Assembly: GCA_050329415.1 (NCBI GenBank)
Contig: JBHJOS010000122.1
Coordinates: forward strand, 1-17,703
Source: JANNOG01 sp050329415
GTDB taxonomy: Bacteria > Actinomycetota > Actinomycetes > Actinomycetales > JBBAYJ01
Reading direction: 5' to 3'
DNA: 17,703 bases
Part shown: piece by piece, positions 7,041-12,498 of the stretch
How the letters are laid out: each line of letters begins with the position of its first letter
How positions within the stretch are numbered: the first letter of the stretch is position 1
Notes under the pieces: generated by a model
Seen by the model: only the letters and a program-made list of their open reading frames with translations
Database searches by the model: none
What the model was told of the DNA's origin: nothing
Made by a program: the position numbers and the translations under genes

Positions 7041-7337
7041 ATGATCGACTGCGACACCTGCCGGGCACGTCCGCGCGCGTGCGGGGACTGTGTCGTCTCT
7101 CACCTGCTCGCTGCGCCCGCGAGGGCCGTGGAGGTCGACGACGGGACCTGGACGGCGGTGTCCGTCCTGGCTGAGGCCGGCCTGGTCCCGCCCCTGCGGC
7201 TGGTGCCGACCCCCGGGCCGCGGCCGCGCGGTGACGCCCCCGGGGAGGCGTCACCGGCAGTCACCGCAACCTCGTCGTCAAGTGATGACAGGCCAGGGTG
7301 GACAGGGACGACGCCGCCCGCGCGTGACATCGCGTGA
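7041..7337 (+). CDS. Small four-cysteine protein, possible zinc-binding
   Basis: A 98-residue protein beginning MIDCDTCRARPRACGDCVV. C4/C7 and C14/C17 form two CxxC pairs six residues apart, as in compact zinc knuckles or zinc ribbons. The following VSHLLAAP and AVSVLAEAGLVPPLRLVP look folded, while the last 35 residues are low-complexity and rich in Ser, Thr and Pro. From memory, short proteins with a similar start occur beside NlpC/P60 genes in other actinobacteria; I cannot confirm this here. GTG 7038 is an equally possible start (one extra residue) and would suit a leaderless message. Function unknown. The 3' half also carries inverted repeats, so the true protein might be shorter. Confidence 0.65.
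   Translation: MIDCDTCRARPRACGDCVVSHLLAAPARAVEVDDGTWTAVSVLAEAGLVPPLRLVPTPGPRPRGDAPGEASPAVTATSSSSDDRPGWTGTTPPARDIA
7230..7255 (+). repeat. Inverted repeat inside the small Cys gene
   Basis: GGTGACGCC (7230-7238) and GGCGTCACC (7247-7255) pair perfectly over nine bases, with an eight-base GC-rich loop. It lies in the part that codes for the low-complexity tail. Possible mRNA hairpin or operator. Confidence 0.5.
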
Positions 7338-7376
7338 CACGCCACACCCCTAGCGGGCTAGGCGATGACGCGATGT
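7327..7376 (+). terminator. Nested inverted repeats at the stop of the small Cys gene
   Basis: Outer arms ACATCGCGT (7327-7335) and ACGCGATGT (7368-7376) pair perfectly over nine bases and enclose a second perfect dyad, CCTAGC-GG-GCTAGG (7349-7362). The outer left arm includes the first base of the TGA stop at 7335-7337. There is no T-tract. It may be an actinobacterial-type terminator of the small gene or an operator for the hydrolase gene downstream. Confidence 0.45.
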
Positions 7377-7391
7377 GCGTCTAGGGTTCTC

Positions 7392-7407
7392 GTGACCTGA
7401 ACGTTAC
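7392..7407 (+). promoter_or_regulatory. Direct repeat GTGAC-N6-GTTAC, possible MtrA-type box
   Basis: GTGAC (7392-7396) and GTTAC (7403-7407) form a direct repeat with an 11-bp period about 100 bases before the NlpC/P60 gene. MtrA, the actinobacterial cell-wall response regulator, is known to control NlpC/P60 hydrolases and to bind direct repeats of this general kind. The match is short and only suggestive. Confidence 0.25.
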
Positions 7408-7446
7408 GGATCATGGTCGGCGGGGTTGCCCGTCGCGAACCGGCAG

Positions 7447-7461
7447 GGCCCCCGGGGGGCC
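7447..7461 (+). promoter_or_regulatory. GC palindrome in the 5' leader of the NlpC/P60 gene
   Basis: GGCCCCC-G-GGGGGCC, followed directly by an imperfect dyad around CCATGG (about 7462-7479), lies 12 to 45 bases before the GAGAGGG ribosome site. The leader could fold strongly. I do not find the conserved parts of the ydaO (cyclic di-AMP) riboswitch that often precedes actinobacterial cell-wall hydrolase genes. Confidence 0.35.
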
Positions 7462-7503
7462 ACCGGCCATGGCCCGGTCATCGTCCACGAGAGAGGGCCA
7501 CTG

Positions 7504-8574
7504 TTGAGGCTTCCCGTGAAGCGCCGGGGTGCACTCGTCGGCGTGCTGTCGGCTGTCGGCCTCGTTGCCGGAGTGTTTCTGGTTCCCGCAGCCGTCGCCG
7601 ACAACGTCCGCGACGCCGAGGCCGAGGCCGACCGGCTCGGCACGGAGGTGGCTGTCGCCACCGAGGAGTACAACCAAGCGATCGACCGCAAGAGCCAGGC
7701 GACCGAGGAACTCAAGATCGCCGAGGCTCGGATGGCCGACCAGCAGCGCTACATCGAAACGCTCAAGGCCGACATGGGGGTGGTCGCGGTCGAGGCGTTC
7801 AAGGGCGGCGGAGTCGACCCTTCCCTCCAGATGCTCACCGCTGATCCCCTGGCCTATCTCGAGAACGCGGCCCTGCTGGACGCCATCTCCCAGTCCCAGG
7901 GGGCGACGATGGCCCGCTGGGTCGAGGCGCTGGAGCAGCTGGAGCAGGACCAGGCTGCGGTCGCCGCCTCGCTCGCCGAGATCGAGTCCCTCGAGCAGAC
8001 CCTCGCCGCCCGCAAGGCCGACATCGAACGCCAGCTCGCGGACGCCCAGGAGGTGCTCGCCGAGGCCCGGCGGATCCAGGAGGAACGTCTCGCTTCCGCC
8101 CAGGCGGCCAGCCGCGACCGGGACGGCGGCACCGGCGGGGCCAGCGTCACCGACGCCTCCGGCGCCCCGGTCGGCATGTCGTGCGGCGACGTCAGCATCC
8201 AGGCGCCGAACCCGGCAGCCGCCGCCGCCATCGACTTCGCCTGCGCCCAGGTCGGCAAGGGCTACTGCTGGGGTGGCAACGGACCCGGCTGCTTCGACTG
8301 CAGCGGCCTCACCTCGCAGGCCTGGGCGGCGGGCGGGGTCTCCATCCCGCGGTCGTCGCGCGAGCAGTACTCCGCCCTCAGCAAGGTGAGCCGGAGCGAG
8401 ATCCGGCCGGGTGACCTCGTCTTCTTCGCGGCGTCGTCGTCGATCAGTCACGTCGGGATCGCGATCGGCAGCGGCTACATGATCGACGCGTCCCGGGCCG
8501 GGAAGCCGGTCGAGATCCAGAGCATCGACCGCGAGGCCCAGTACCTCAACTACGTCGGCGCGGGTCGCCCCTGA
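7504..8574 (+). CDS. Secreted coiled-coil NlpC/P60 peptidoglycan endopeptidase, RipC-like
   Basis: The likely start is TTG 7504, six bases after GAGAGGG; GTG 7516 is the alternative but too far from that site. The 356-residue product has a signal peptide (KRR, a hydrophobic stretch to about 31, cleavage near AVA-DN after 32). A long Glu/Ala/Gln-rich coiled coil covers about 35-205, then a short Gly/Ser linker. An NlpC/P60 domain fills about 230-356. The catalytic Cys266 is in FDCSGLTSQAW and His316 in SHVGIAIG. The third triad position, 12 residues later, is Asp328 (YMIDAS) where many relatives have His; acidic residues are known there in RipA-type enzymes. Family members cut D-Glu-mDAP bonds in peptidoglycan stems during cell division, with the coiled coil as regulator. 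Its position between trpD and pimB' matches M. tuberculosis RipC (Rv2190c). Confidence 0.92.
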   Translation: MRLPVKRRGALVGVLSAVGLVAGVFLVPAAVADNVRDAEAEADRLGTEVAVATEEYNQAIDRKSQATEELKIAEARMADQQRYIETLKADMGVVAVEAFKGGGVDPSLQMLTADPLAYLENAALLDAISQSQGATMARWVEALEQLEQDQAAVAASLAEIESLEQTLAARKADIERQLADAQEVLAEARRIQEERLASAQAASRDRDGGTGGASVTDASGAPVGMSCGDVSIQAPNPAAAAAIDFACAQVGKGYCWGGNGPGCFDCSGLTSQAWAAGGVSIPRSSREQYSALSKVSRSEIRPGDLVFFAASSSISHVGIAIGSGYMIDASRAGKPVEIQSIDREAQYLNYVGAGRP

Positions 8575-8590
8575 CGCCCGCTCGGCTCTC

Positions 8591-8630
8591 GACGAGGACC
8601 CGGTCGCCGGTGAGCGACCGGGTCCTCGTC
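8591..8630 (+). promoter_or_regulatory. Perfect 17-bp hairpin whose loop contains the pimB' start codon
   Basis: Arms 8591-8607 and 8614-8630 are perfectly complementary over 17 bases, and the loop is CGGTGA (8608-8613). The GTG start of the next gene is 8610-8612, in the loop. A Shine-Dalgarno-like GAGG at 8594-8597 is inside the left arm, and the right arm codes for the conserved residues after the start. It could be the terminator of the hydrolase gene, a translation switch for pimB', or both. There is no T-tract. Confidence 0.85.
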
Positions 8631-9824
8631 GTCACCAATGACTTCCCGCCCGTGCTGGGGGGGATCGAGGCCTTCGCCGCCTCCCTCACCGACCACCTCG
8701 CCCGGGACCGCCCGCCGGGCTCGGTCACCGTCCTCACCCGCGCCGCCCCGCTCGCGTTCCCGTCCCCCGGTGCGACTGGACGGGTGCGTCCCCGATCCGG
8801 GCACTCCACGGCCCGACCGGGTGGATGCGGCCCCGAGGTGCCGTACCGGGTGGTGCGGCTGCCCGTGCGGACGCTGCTGCCGACGCCCGCGACCGCCCGG
8901 GCGGTCGCGCAGCTGGTCCGGGAGTGCGGCGCCGCGGCGGTGTGGTTCCCCTCCGCAGCGCCGCTGGGACTGCTGGCGAGTGCGGCGCGGCGGGCGGGCG
9001 CCCGGCGAGTCGTCGCGAGCACCCACGGGCACGAGGTGTGGTGGTCCCGGGCTCCGGGTGCCCGTCGCGTGCTGCGGCGGATCGCCGCGGAGGTCGACTC
9101 CCTCACCTTCGTCAGTGCGGACACCGGCCGCCGGATCGCGGCGGCTCTGCCCCCGGGCGGCGCCGCGCGGATGACGATCCTGCGGCCGGGAGTGGATGCC
9201 GACCGGTTCGCCCCGGAACCCATGGCCCGGGCCGAGCTGCGGGAGCGGCTGGGCGTCGGGGAGGCCGCCCTGGTTCTCGCGGTGTCCCGGCTCGTCCGGC
9301 GCAAGGGCGTGGACGCGCTGCTCTCGGCCTGGGGGAGCGTGCGGGACACGATGCCGGGGGCCCGGCTCGTGGTCGTCGGCGACGGACCCGACCGGGCCCG
9401 CATCTCCCGGCTCACCGGTCGCCTGGGAGGGGAGCGGGCGGGCATCCACCTGGTGGGGGCGCGGCCCTGGGCGGAGCTGCCGCGCTGGTACGCCGCAGCC
9501 GACCTGTTCGCGCTGCCCGTCCGAACTCGTCTCGCCGGGCTGGAACCCGAGGCGTTCGGGATCGCCTACCTGGAGGCGGCGGCGAGCGGGCTGCCGGTGG
9601 TCGGCGGTCGCTCGGGCGGGACCGGCGAGGCCGTGGTCGACGGAGTCACCGGACGGCTCGTGACCGGCCGCGACCCCACGGCCGTGGCGGCGGCCGTCAC
9701 CCAGCTCCTCAAGGAACCGGATCGCGGGCGGGCATGGGGCGAGCGGGGCCGGGAGTGGGTCCGGACGGAGCGGACGTGGCAGGTGTCGGGACGCCGGTTG
9801 TCGGAGTTGCTGCGGGGGGCGTGA
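8610..9824 (+). CDS. pimB': GT4 mannosyltransferase, PimB'-like
   Basis: A 404-residue GT-B fold glycosyltransferase of family GT4. The N-terminus SDRVLVVTNDFPPVLGGIEAF closely follows the PimB' signature, with the GG loop that holds the donor phosphate. A second conserved part is STHGHEVWW near residue 137. The C-domain has ILRPGVDADRF, LVLAVSRLVRRKGVD, and the donor-binding EPEAFGIAYLEAAASGLPVV, holding the E-x7-E pair. PimB' adds the second mannose, from GDP-mannose, to phosphatidylinositol monomannoside at the cytoplasmic side of the membrane. Position next to a RipC-like gene and trpD agrees with Rv2188c in M. tuberculosis. A Gly/Arg/Pro-rich insertion lies around 50-72. The start codon sits in a hairpin loop, and the last 116 bases overlap the convergent GT87 gene. 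Confidence 0.85.
   Translation: MSDRVLVVTNDFPPVLGGIEAFAASLTDHLARDRPPGSVTVLTRAAPLAFPSPGATGRVRPRSGHSTARPGGCGPEVPYRVVRLPVRTLLPTPATARAVAQLVRECGAAAVWFPSAAPLGLLASAARRAGARRVVASTHGHEVWWSRAPGARRVLRRIAAEVDSLTFVSADTGRRIAAALPPGGAARMTILRPGVDADRFAPEPMARAELRERLGVGEAALVLAVSRLVRRKGVDALLSAWGSVRDTMPGARLVVVGDGPDRARISRLTGRLGGERAGIHLVGARPWAELPRWYAAADLFALPVRTRLAGLEPEAFGIAYLEAAASGLPVVGGRSGGTGEAVVDGVTGRLVTGRDPTAVAAAVTQLLKEPDRGRAWGERGREWVRTERTWQVSGRRLSELLRGA
9709..9824. other. Tail-to-tail coding overlap between pimB' and the GT87 gene
   Basis: The two convergent genes share 116 bases. On the plus strand these encode the end of PimB' (the last helix ending in RRLSELLRGA). On the minus strand they encode only the low-complexity Pro/Thr/Ala tail of the GT87 protein, after its last helix. 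No separate terminator fits between them. Confidence 0.8.
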
Positions 9825-10998
9825 ATCGCGTGGACGCCGGTCGGCTGCGGGCCAGGACGGCCACGACCGCGACCGTGAGCGCGACCAGCACGACGTTGCG
9901 GGCGGAGACCGTGGCCGCGGCCAGGGCGCCGTCGCCCACGAGCCCGCGCCACTGGACGGGGAACCCGGCATGGCTGAGCGCCACGACGACGGCGAGGGCG
10001 GGCAGCAGGCGCCGGGCGAGGGCGGCTCCTGCGCCGGGCACCGACGCCGCGACCGCGGTGGCCCCGATCGCCCAGAGGATGAACTGGGTCGACAGCAGCG
10101 GGCTGGTGGCCAGCAGGGCCAGCGCCATTGCCCACCACCGCACCGCCGGGTGGTGCCCCCGGGAGGCCCACCACGCCGCCCCGACCGCCGCGACGACGAG
10201 GGCGGGGGAGAGGGCTGCCAGCTCGGCCGTGCCGGGCGCGATCACCTCGAAGGTGCCGTTGGCGTAGTCACCGGGGGCGTCGCCGCCGGTCGCCTGGACG
10301 AGCAGCCACGGGGTGGCCAGGACGGACTCGACCTGGATGCCCCGGCCGGTGAGCCGTGCCACGAAGTCCCACGCCCCGTCGAGCGCCACGGTGGTGGCCG
10401 CCGCCACGGCAAGGCCCGTGCCGACCGCCCAGGCCAGCCAGCGCCGCTCGCGCAGCGCCACGGTGCCGAGCAGCACCGGCCAGGCCTTGACGGCAGTGCC
10501 GAACGCGGCGGCGGCACCGCCCAGCCGGGGGCGACCGTCGAGCCACAGCAGGGCGGCGGCGGTGGCGGCGACCGGCACCAGGTCCAGGCGGGCCCACGTC
10601 AGCGGACCGAGCAGCGGCGGCAGCAGAGCCCACGCCCACGCGCCCGCCCGGTGCCGGCCGCGGCCCAGCAGCAGGGCGAGGACGAGCGCGTCGAGGACGG
10701 CCAGGACGAGGACGAAGGCGAGGTCGTAGGGCAGCGGCAGGGCGGTGGGGGCGAGCACGACCGGGACCGCCCCCGGTGGGTACATCCACGTGTCGCCGGC
10801 CGGGGCGGCACCGGTGGTGAGGATCTCCTCGGCCCATTCCCGGTAGAGGCCGAGGTCGCCCCAGGCGAGCGTCTTCCACGAGTACGGCAGCGCGACGTAC
10901 ACCCACACCAGCACGGAGCGGGCGGCGACGTGGGCGCCGATGACCGGCAGTGCCGAGGTGACCTCGTCCAGGCGGTCGCCGGCGCGTCTGCGTCCCAT
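9709..10998 (-). CDS. GT87 (DUF2029) polyprenyl-phosphate-mannose-type mannosyltransferase
   Basis: A 429-residue membrane protein with roughly ten hydrophobic helices and the GT-C layout. The first outer loop contains WGDLGLYREWAEEIL with the acidic residue expected for catalysis, followed by WMYPPGAVPV, both typical of DUF2029/GT87. Further family-like parts are WARLDLVPVA and VKAWPVLLG. Known relatives use polyprenyl-phosphate mannose to extend lipomannan/lipoarabinomannan outside the membrane. The neighbour PimB' supports a role in mannolipids, although location 16 bases behind a pilin gene also allows pilin glycosylation; neither is proven. The start ATG 10998 has no strong ribosome site. 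The last 37 residues (Pro/Thr/Ala-rich) lie in the antisense overlap with pimB' and probably have no structural role. Confidence 0.82.
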   Translation of the reverse strand: MGRRRAGDRLDEVTSALPVIGAHVAARSVLVWVYVALPYSWKTLAWGDLGLYREWAEEILTTGAAPAGDTWMYPPGAVPVVLAPTALPLPYDLAFVLVLAVLDALVLALLLGRGRHRAGAWAWALLPPLLGPLTWARLDLVPVAATAAALLWLDGRPRLGGAAAAFGTAVKAWPVLLGTVALRERRWLAWAVGTGLAVAAATTVALDGAWDFVARLTGRGIQVESVLATPWLLVQATGGDAPGDYANGTFEVIAPGTAELAALSPALVVAAVGAAWWASRGHHPAVRWWAMALALLATSPLLSTQFILWAIGATAVAASVPGAGAALARRLLPALAVVVALSHAGFPVQWRGLVGDGALAAATVSARNVVLVALTVAVVAVLARSRPASTRFTPPAATPTTGVPTPATSAPSGPTPGPARPMPARDPVP

Positions 10999-11014
10999 GC
11001 GCCGCGAGTATGCC

Positions 11015-11251
11015 CTACGGGCCGGTCGGTGCCTTTTCTGGCGGAGCGTCGCACTCTTTGGGTGAGAATTCCGACAGAATCGCGAATTCCCGACATGAAT
11101 TGGACAGGGTGGACGCCGCCAATCCCGTGAAACCGGACACGGCGACCAGGGCGGTGGCAGCAGCGGCGGCCATCAGCATTGCCGTCTCGACAGACGCAGA
11201 ACCGGCGCCATCCCGAAGGGGATGACGCCGGTTCCCGAGCTCACCTGACAT
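11015..11251 (-). CDS. Divergent second Flp-type pilin
   Basis: A 78-residue protein from ATG 11251 (GTG 11254 is directly upstream). After a short polar leader comes G17|SASVETAMLMAAAAATALV: a prepilin cleavage site with Glu at +5, but Thr instead of the usual Tyr at +6, then one hydrophobic helix. The tail aligns by eye with the pilin just upstream: both have N-S/T-C, a second Cys about 15 residues later, and a Pro-rich end. It is therefore probably a paralogue, perhaps a minor pilin or a pseudopilin. Its gene has visibly lower GC than its neighbours, around 11040-11100 in particular. A strong hairpin covers codons 6-18. It follows the first pilin by 58 bases. Alternative: a degenerating pilin copy. 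Confidence 0.65.
   Translation of the reverse strand: MSGELGNRRHPLRDGAGSASVETAMLMAAAAATALVAVSGFTGLAASTLSNSCREFAILSEFSPKECDAPPEKAPTGP
11199..11234 (-). promoter_or_regulatory. 16-bp-stem hairpin in the start region of the second pilin gene
   Basis: Arms 11199-11214 and 11219-11234 pair over 16 bases with one mismatch, which is a G-U pair in the minus-strand RNA; the loop is four bases (CTTC in the transcript). No T-tract follows. It lies inside codons 6-18 of the second pilin. It could act as an attenuator or mRNA stabiliser that sets the ratio of the two pilins. Confidence 0.7.
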
Positions 11252-11309
11252 CACAGCAAAACGATGCCACCTGTTCGATGTGTGCGCCCGGCTTTCGGTT
11301 GCATTGACC

Positions 11310-11525
11310 TCAGGATGGTCCGGGGGCGGGCTCGCAGCTACTTTCGCTCAGCGTGGGAGACCCCTGCAGTGTTTCGCAGGTGTTGTCGAAAACGTCCCTG
11401 ACGAAGCCGCCGAAGGCGAAGACGGCGACGATGATCACCGCGGCGATCGCGGCGACGAGCAGGCCGTACTCGACGGCGGAGGCGCCCTGGTCGTCCCGGG
11501 TCGTCCGGCGGAGGCGGGCAAGCAT
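11310..11525 (-). CDS. flp: Flp/Fap-type pilin (major subunit)
   Basis: A 71-residue prepilin. ATG 11525 is preceded by a good ribosome site, AAAGGGGA, about nine bases upstream. The leader MLARLRRTTRDDQG ends in Gly14, followed by ASAVEYGLLVAAIAAVIIVA: the canonical Flp site G|xxxxEY with Glu at +5 and Tyr at +6. One hydrophobic helix follows, then a tail with two Cys (NTCETL and SSCEP) that may form a disulfide. Flp pilins are cleaved by a TadV-type peptidase and assembled by the TadA-TadB-TadC machine; tadB and tadC lie upstream on the same strand. The strong ribosome site suits an abundant structural protein. Confidence 0.92.
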   Translation of the reverse strand: MLARLRRTTRDDQGASAVEYGLLVAAIAAVIIVAVFAFGGFVRDVFDNTCETLQGSPTLSESSCEPAPGPS

Positions 11526-11638
11526 GCGGTAGGTCCCCTTTCGTGGGCCACGGTGGTCTTGTGCCGAATAGAATGATGGTGCCGCCTGTCCCGGCGCTCC
11601 ATCGTCTCTCCGGATCGACCGCCATCCCCCGTTCGGAG

Positions 11639-11686
11639 GACCCCCGGCCAGATCATTCAGGGGGTGTAACAGAATCCTCGGGGGTC
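11639..11686 (-). terminator. Possible terminator after the response regulator gene
   Basis: GACCCCCG (11679-11686 on the minus strand) and CGGGGGTC (11639-11646) pair over eight bases with a 32-base loop. The first arm covers two bases of the regulator's stop codon. There is no T-tract and the loop is long, so this is weak. It may partly separate the regulator from the pilin genes. Confidence 0.25.
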
Positions 11687-12464
11687 AATGATCAGCCGGA
11701 GTGTTCTCCGTGACGAGACCCAGTCGGACGGCTGCCATGACGGCTTGTGCCCGATTCGTCGCGCCCAGTTTGTCGTACATCTTGCTGATGTGGGTCTTGA
11801 CGGTGGACTCGCTGATGTAGAGCCGCCGCGCCATCTGCCCTGCCGAGAGACCCTCGACCAGGAGGCCGAGGACCTCGCGCTCGCGCTCGGACAGCTTGGG
11901 TCCGGTGGGCGGGCGGAGCTTGCGCTGCATGGCCCCGGCGAGGTCCTGGGCGGCGAACGAACGCGGGTTGGCGGCGGCGTGCCGGGCCGCGGCCACGACG
12001 TCGTCCGCGGGTGCGTCCTTGTTGACGAAGGCGCTCGCCCCGGCCTCGAGGGCGCCGAGCAGGTGCTCGTCGCCCGCGTACATCGTGAGGACGACGATGC
12101 CGAGCCGGTCGTCGGCGCCGCGCAGGGAGCGGGCCAGGGCGATCCCGTCGCCGTCCGGCAGCCGGACGTCGGTGACGACGACGTCCGGCCGGGTGCTCGG
12201 CACCACGCTCATCGCCTCGGCCACCGAGCCGGCCTCGCCGACGACCGTGAAGTCACCGGCCCGCTCGAACGCCCGCCGCAGGCCGTGCCGGATGAGCTCG
12301 TGATCGTCGACGATGACGATGGACAATCGGGCGCGGCCCTGCTGCCCGTCTCCCGAGCCGGGGTCCGGGCGGCGGGGGGACGGGGCGTCCGGGGTCACGG
12401 ACACCTGGGGCCGGTCTCCGCGGCCCCCGGTGCTGACGGAGATGTCGTCATTGTCGACCGTCAT
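11685..12464 (-). CDS. NarL/FixJ-type (LuxR) response regulator
   Basis: A 259-residue cytoplasmic response regulator. ATG 12464 follows a good GGGAGGAG site. A 45-residue polar, Gly/Pro-rich tail comes first, which is unusual for the family. The receiver domain (about 47-165) has D53/D54 (IVIVDDHEL), phospho-Asp D99 (VVVTDVRLPDGDG), Thr in VVLTMYAG and Lys in FVNKDAP, all intact. A GerE/LuxR helix-turn-helix follows at about 190-250: LSEREREVLGLLVEGLSAGQ, then ISESTVKTHISKMYDKLG. It lies 34 bases after the histidine kinase gene and 159 bases before the pilin gene, so control of pilin expression is a reasonable inference. Confidence 0.93.
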   Translation of the reverse strand: MTVDNDDISVSTGGRGDRPQVSVTPDAPSPRRPDPGSGDGQQGRARLSIVIVDDHELIRHGLRRAFERAGDFTVVGEAGSVAEAMSVVPSTRPDVVVTDVRLPDGDGIALARSLRGADDRLGIVVLTMYAGDEHLLGALEAGASAFVNKDAPADDVVAAARHAAANPRSFAAQDLAGAMQRKLRPPTGPKLSEREREVLGLLVEGLSAGQMARRLYISESTVKTHISKMYDKLGATNRAQAVMAAVRLGLVTENTPADH

Positions 12465-12498
12465 GGCTGACGGCTCCTCCCTACCGGTGCCGTGCACC

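Noticed and set aside
5594..7057. 487-codon minus-strand frame with CPSRVPAVSQ-type repeats, as a possible repeat protein
   Set aside because: The repeats are just the 11-bp array read in rotating frames, and the rest is antisense to trpD.
7377..7503. ydaO-type cyclic di-AMP riboswitch before the hydrolase gene
   Set aside because: The conserved sequence elements of that riboswitch are not found; only generic GC-rich dyads are present.
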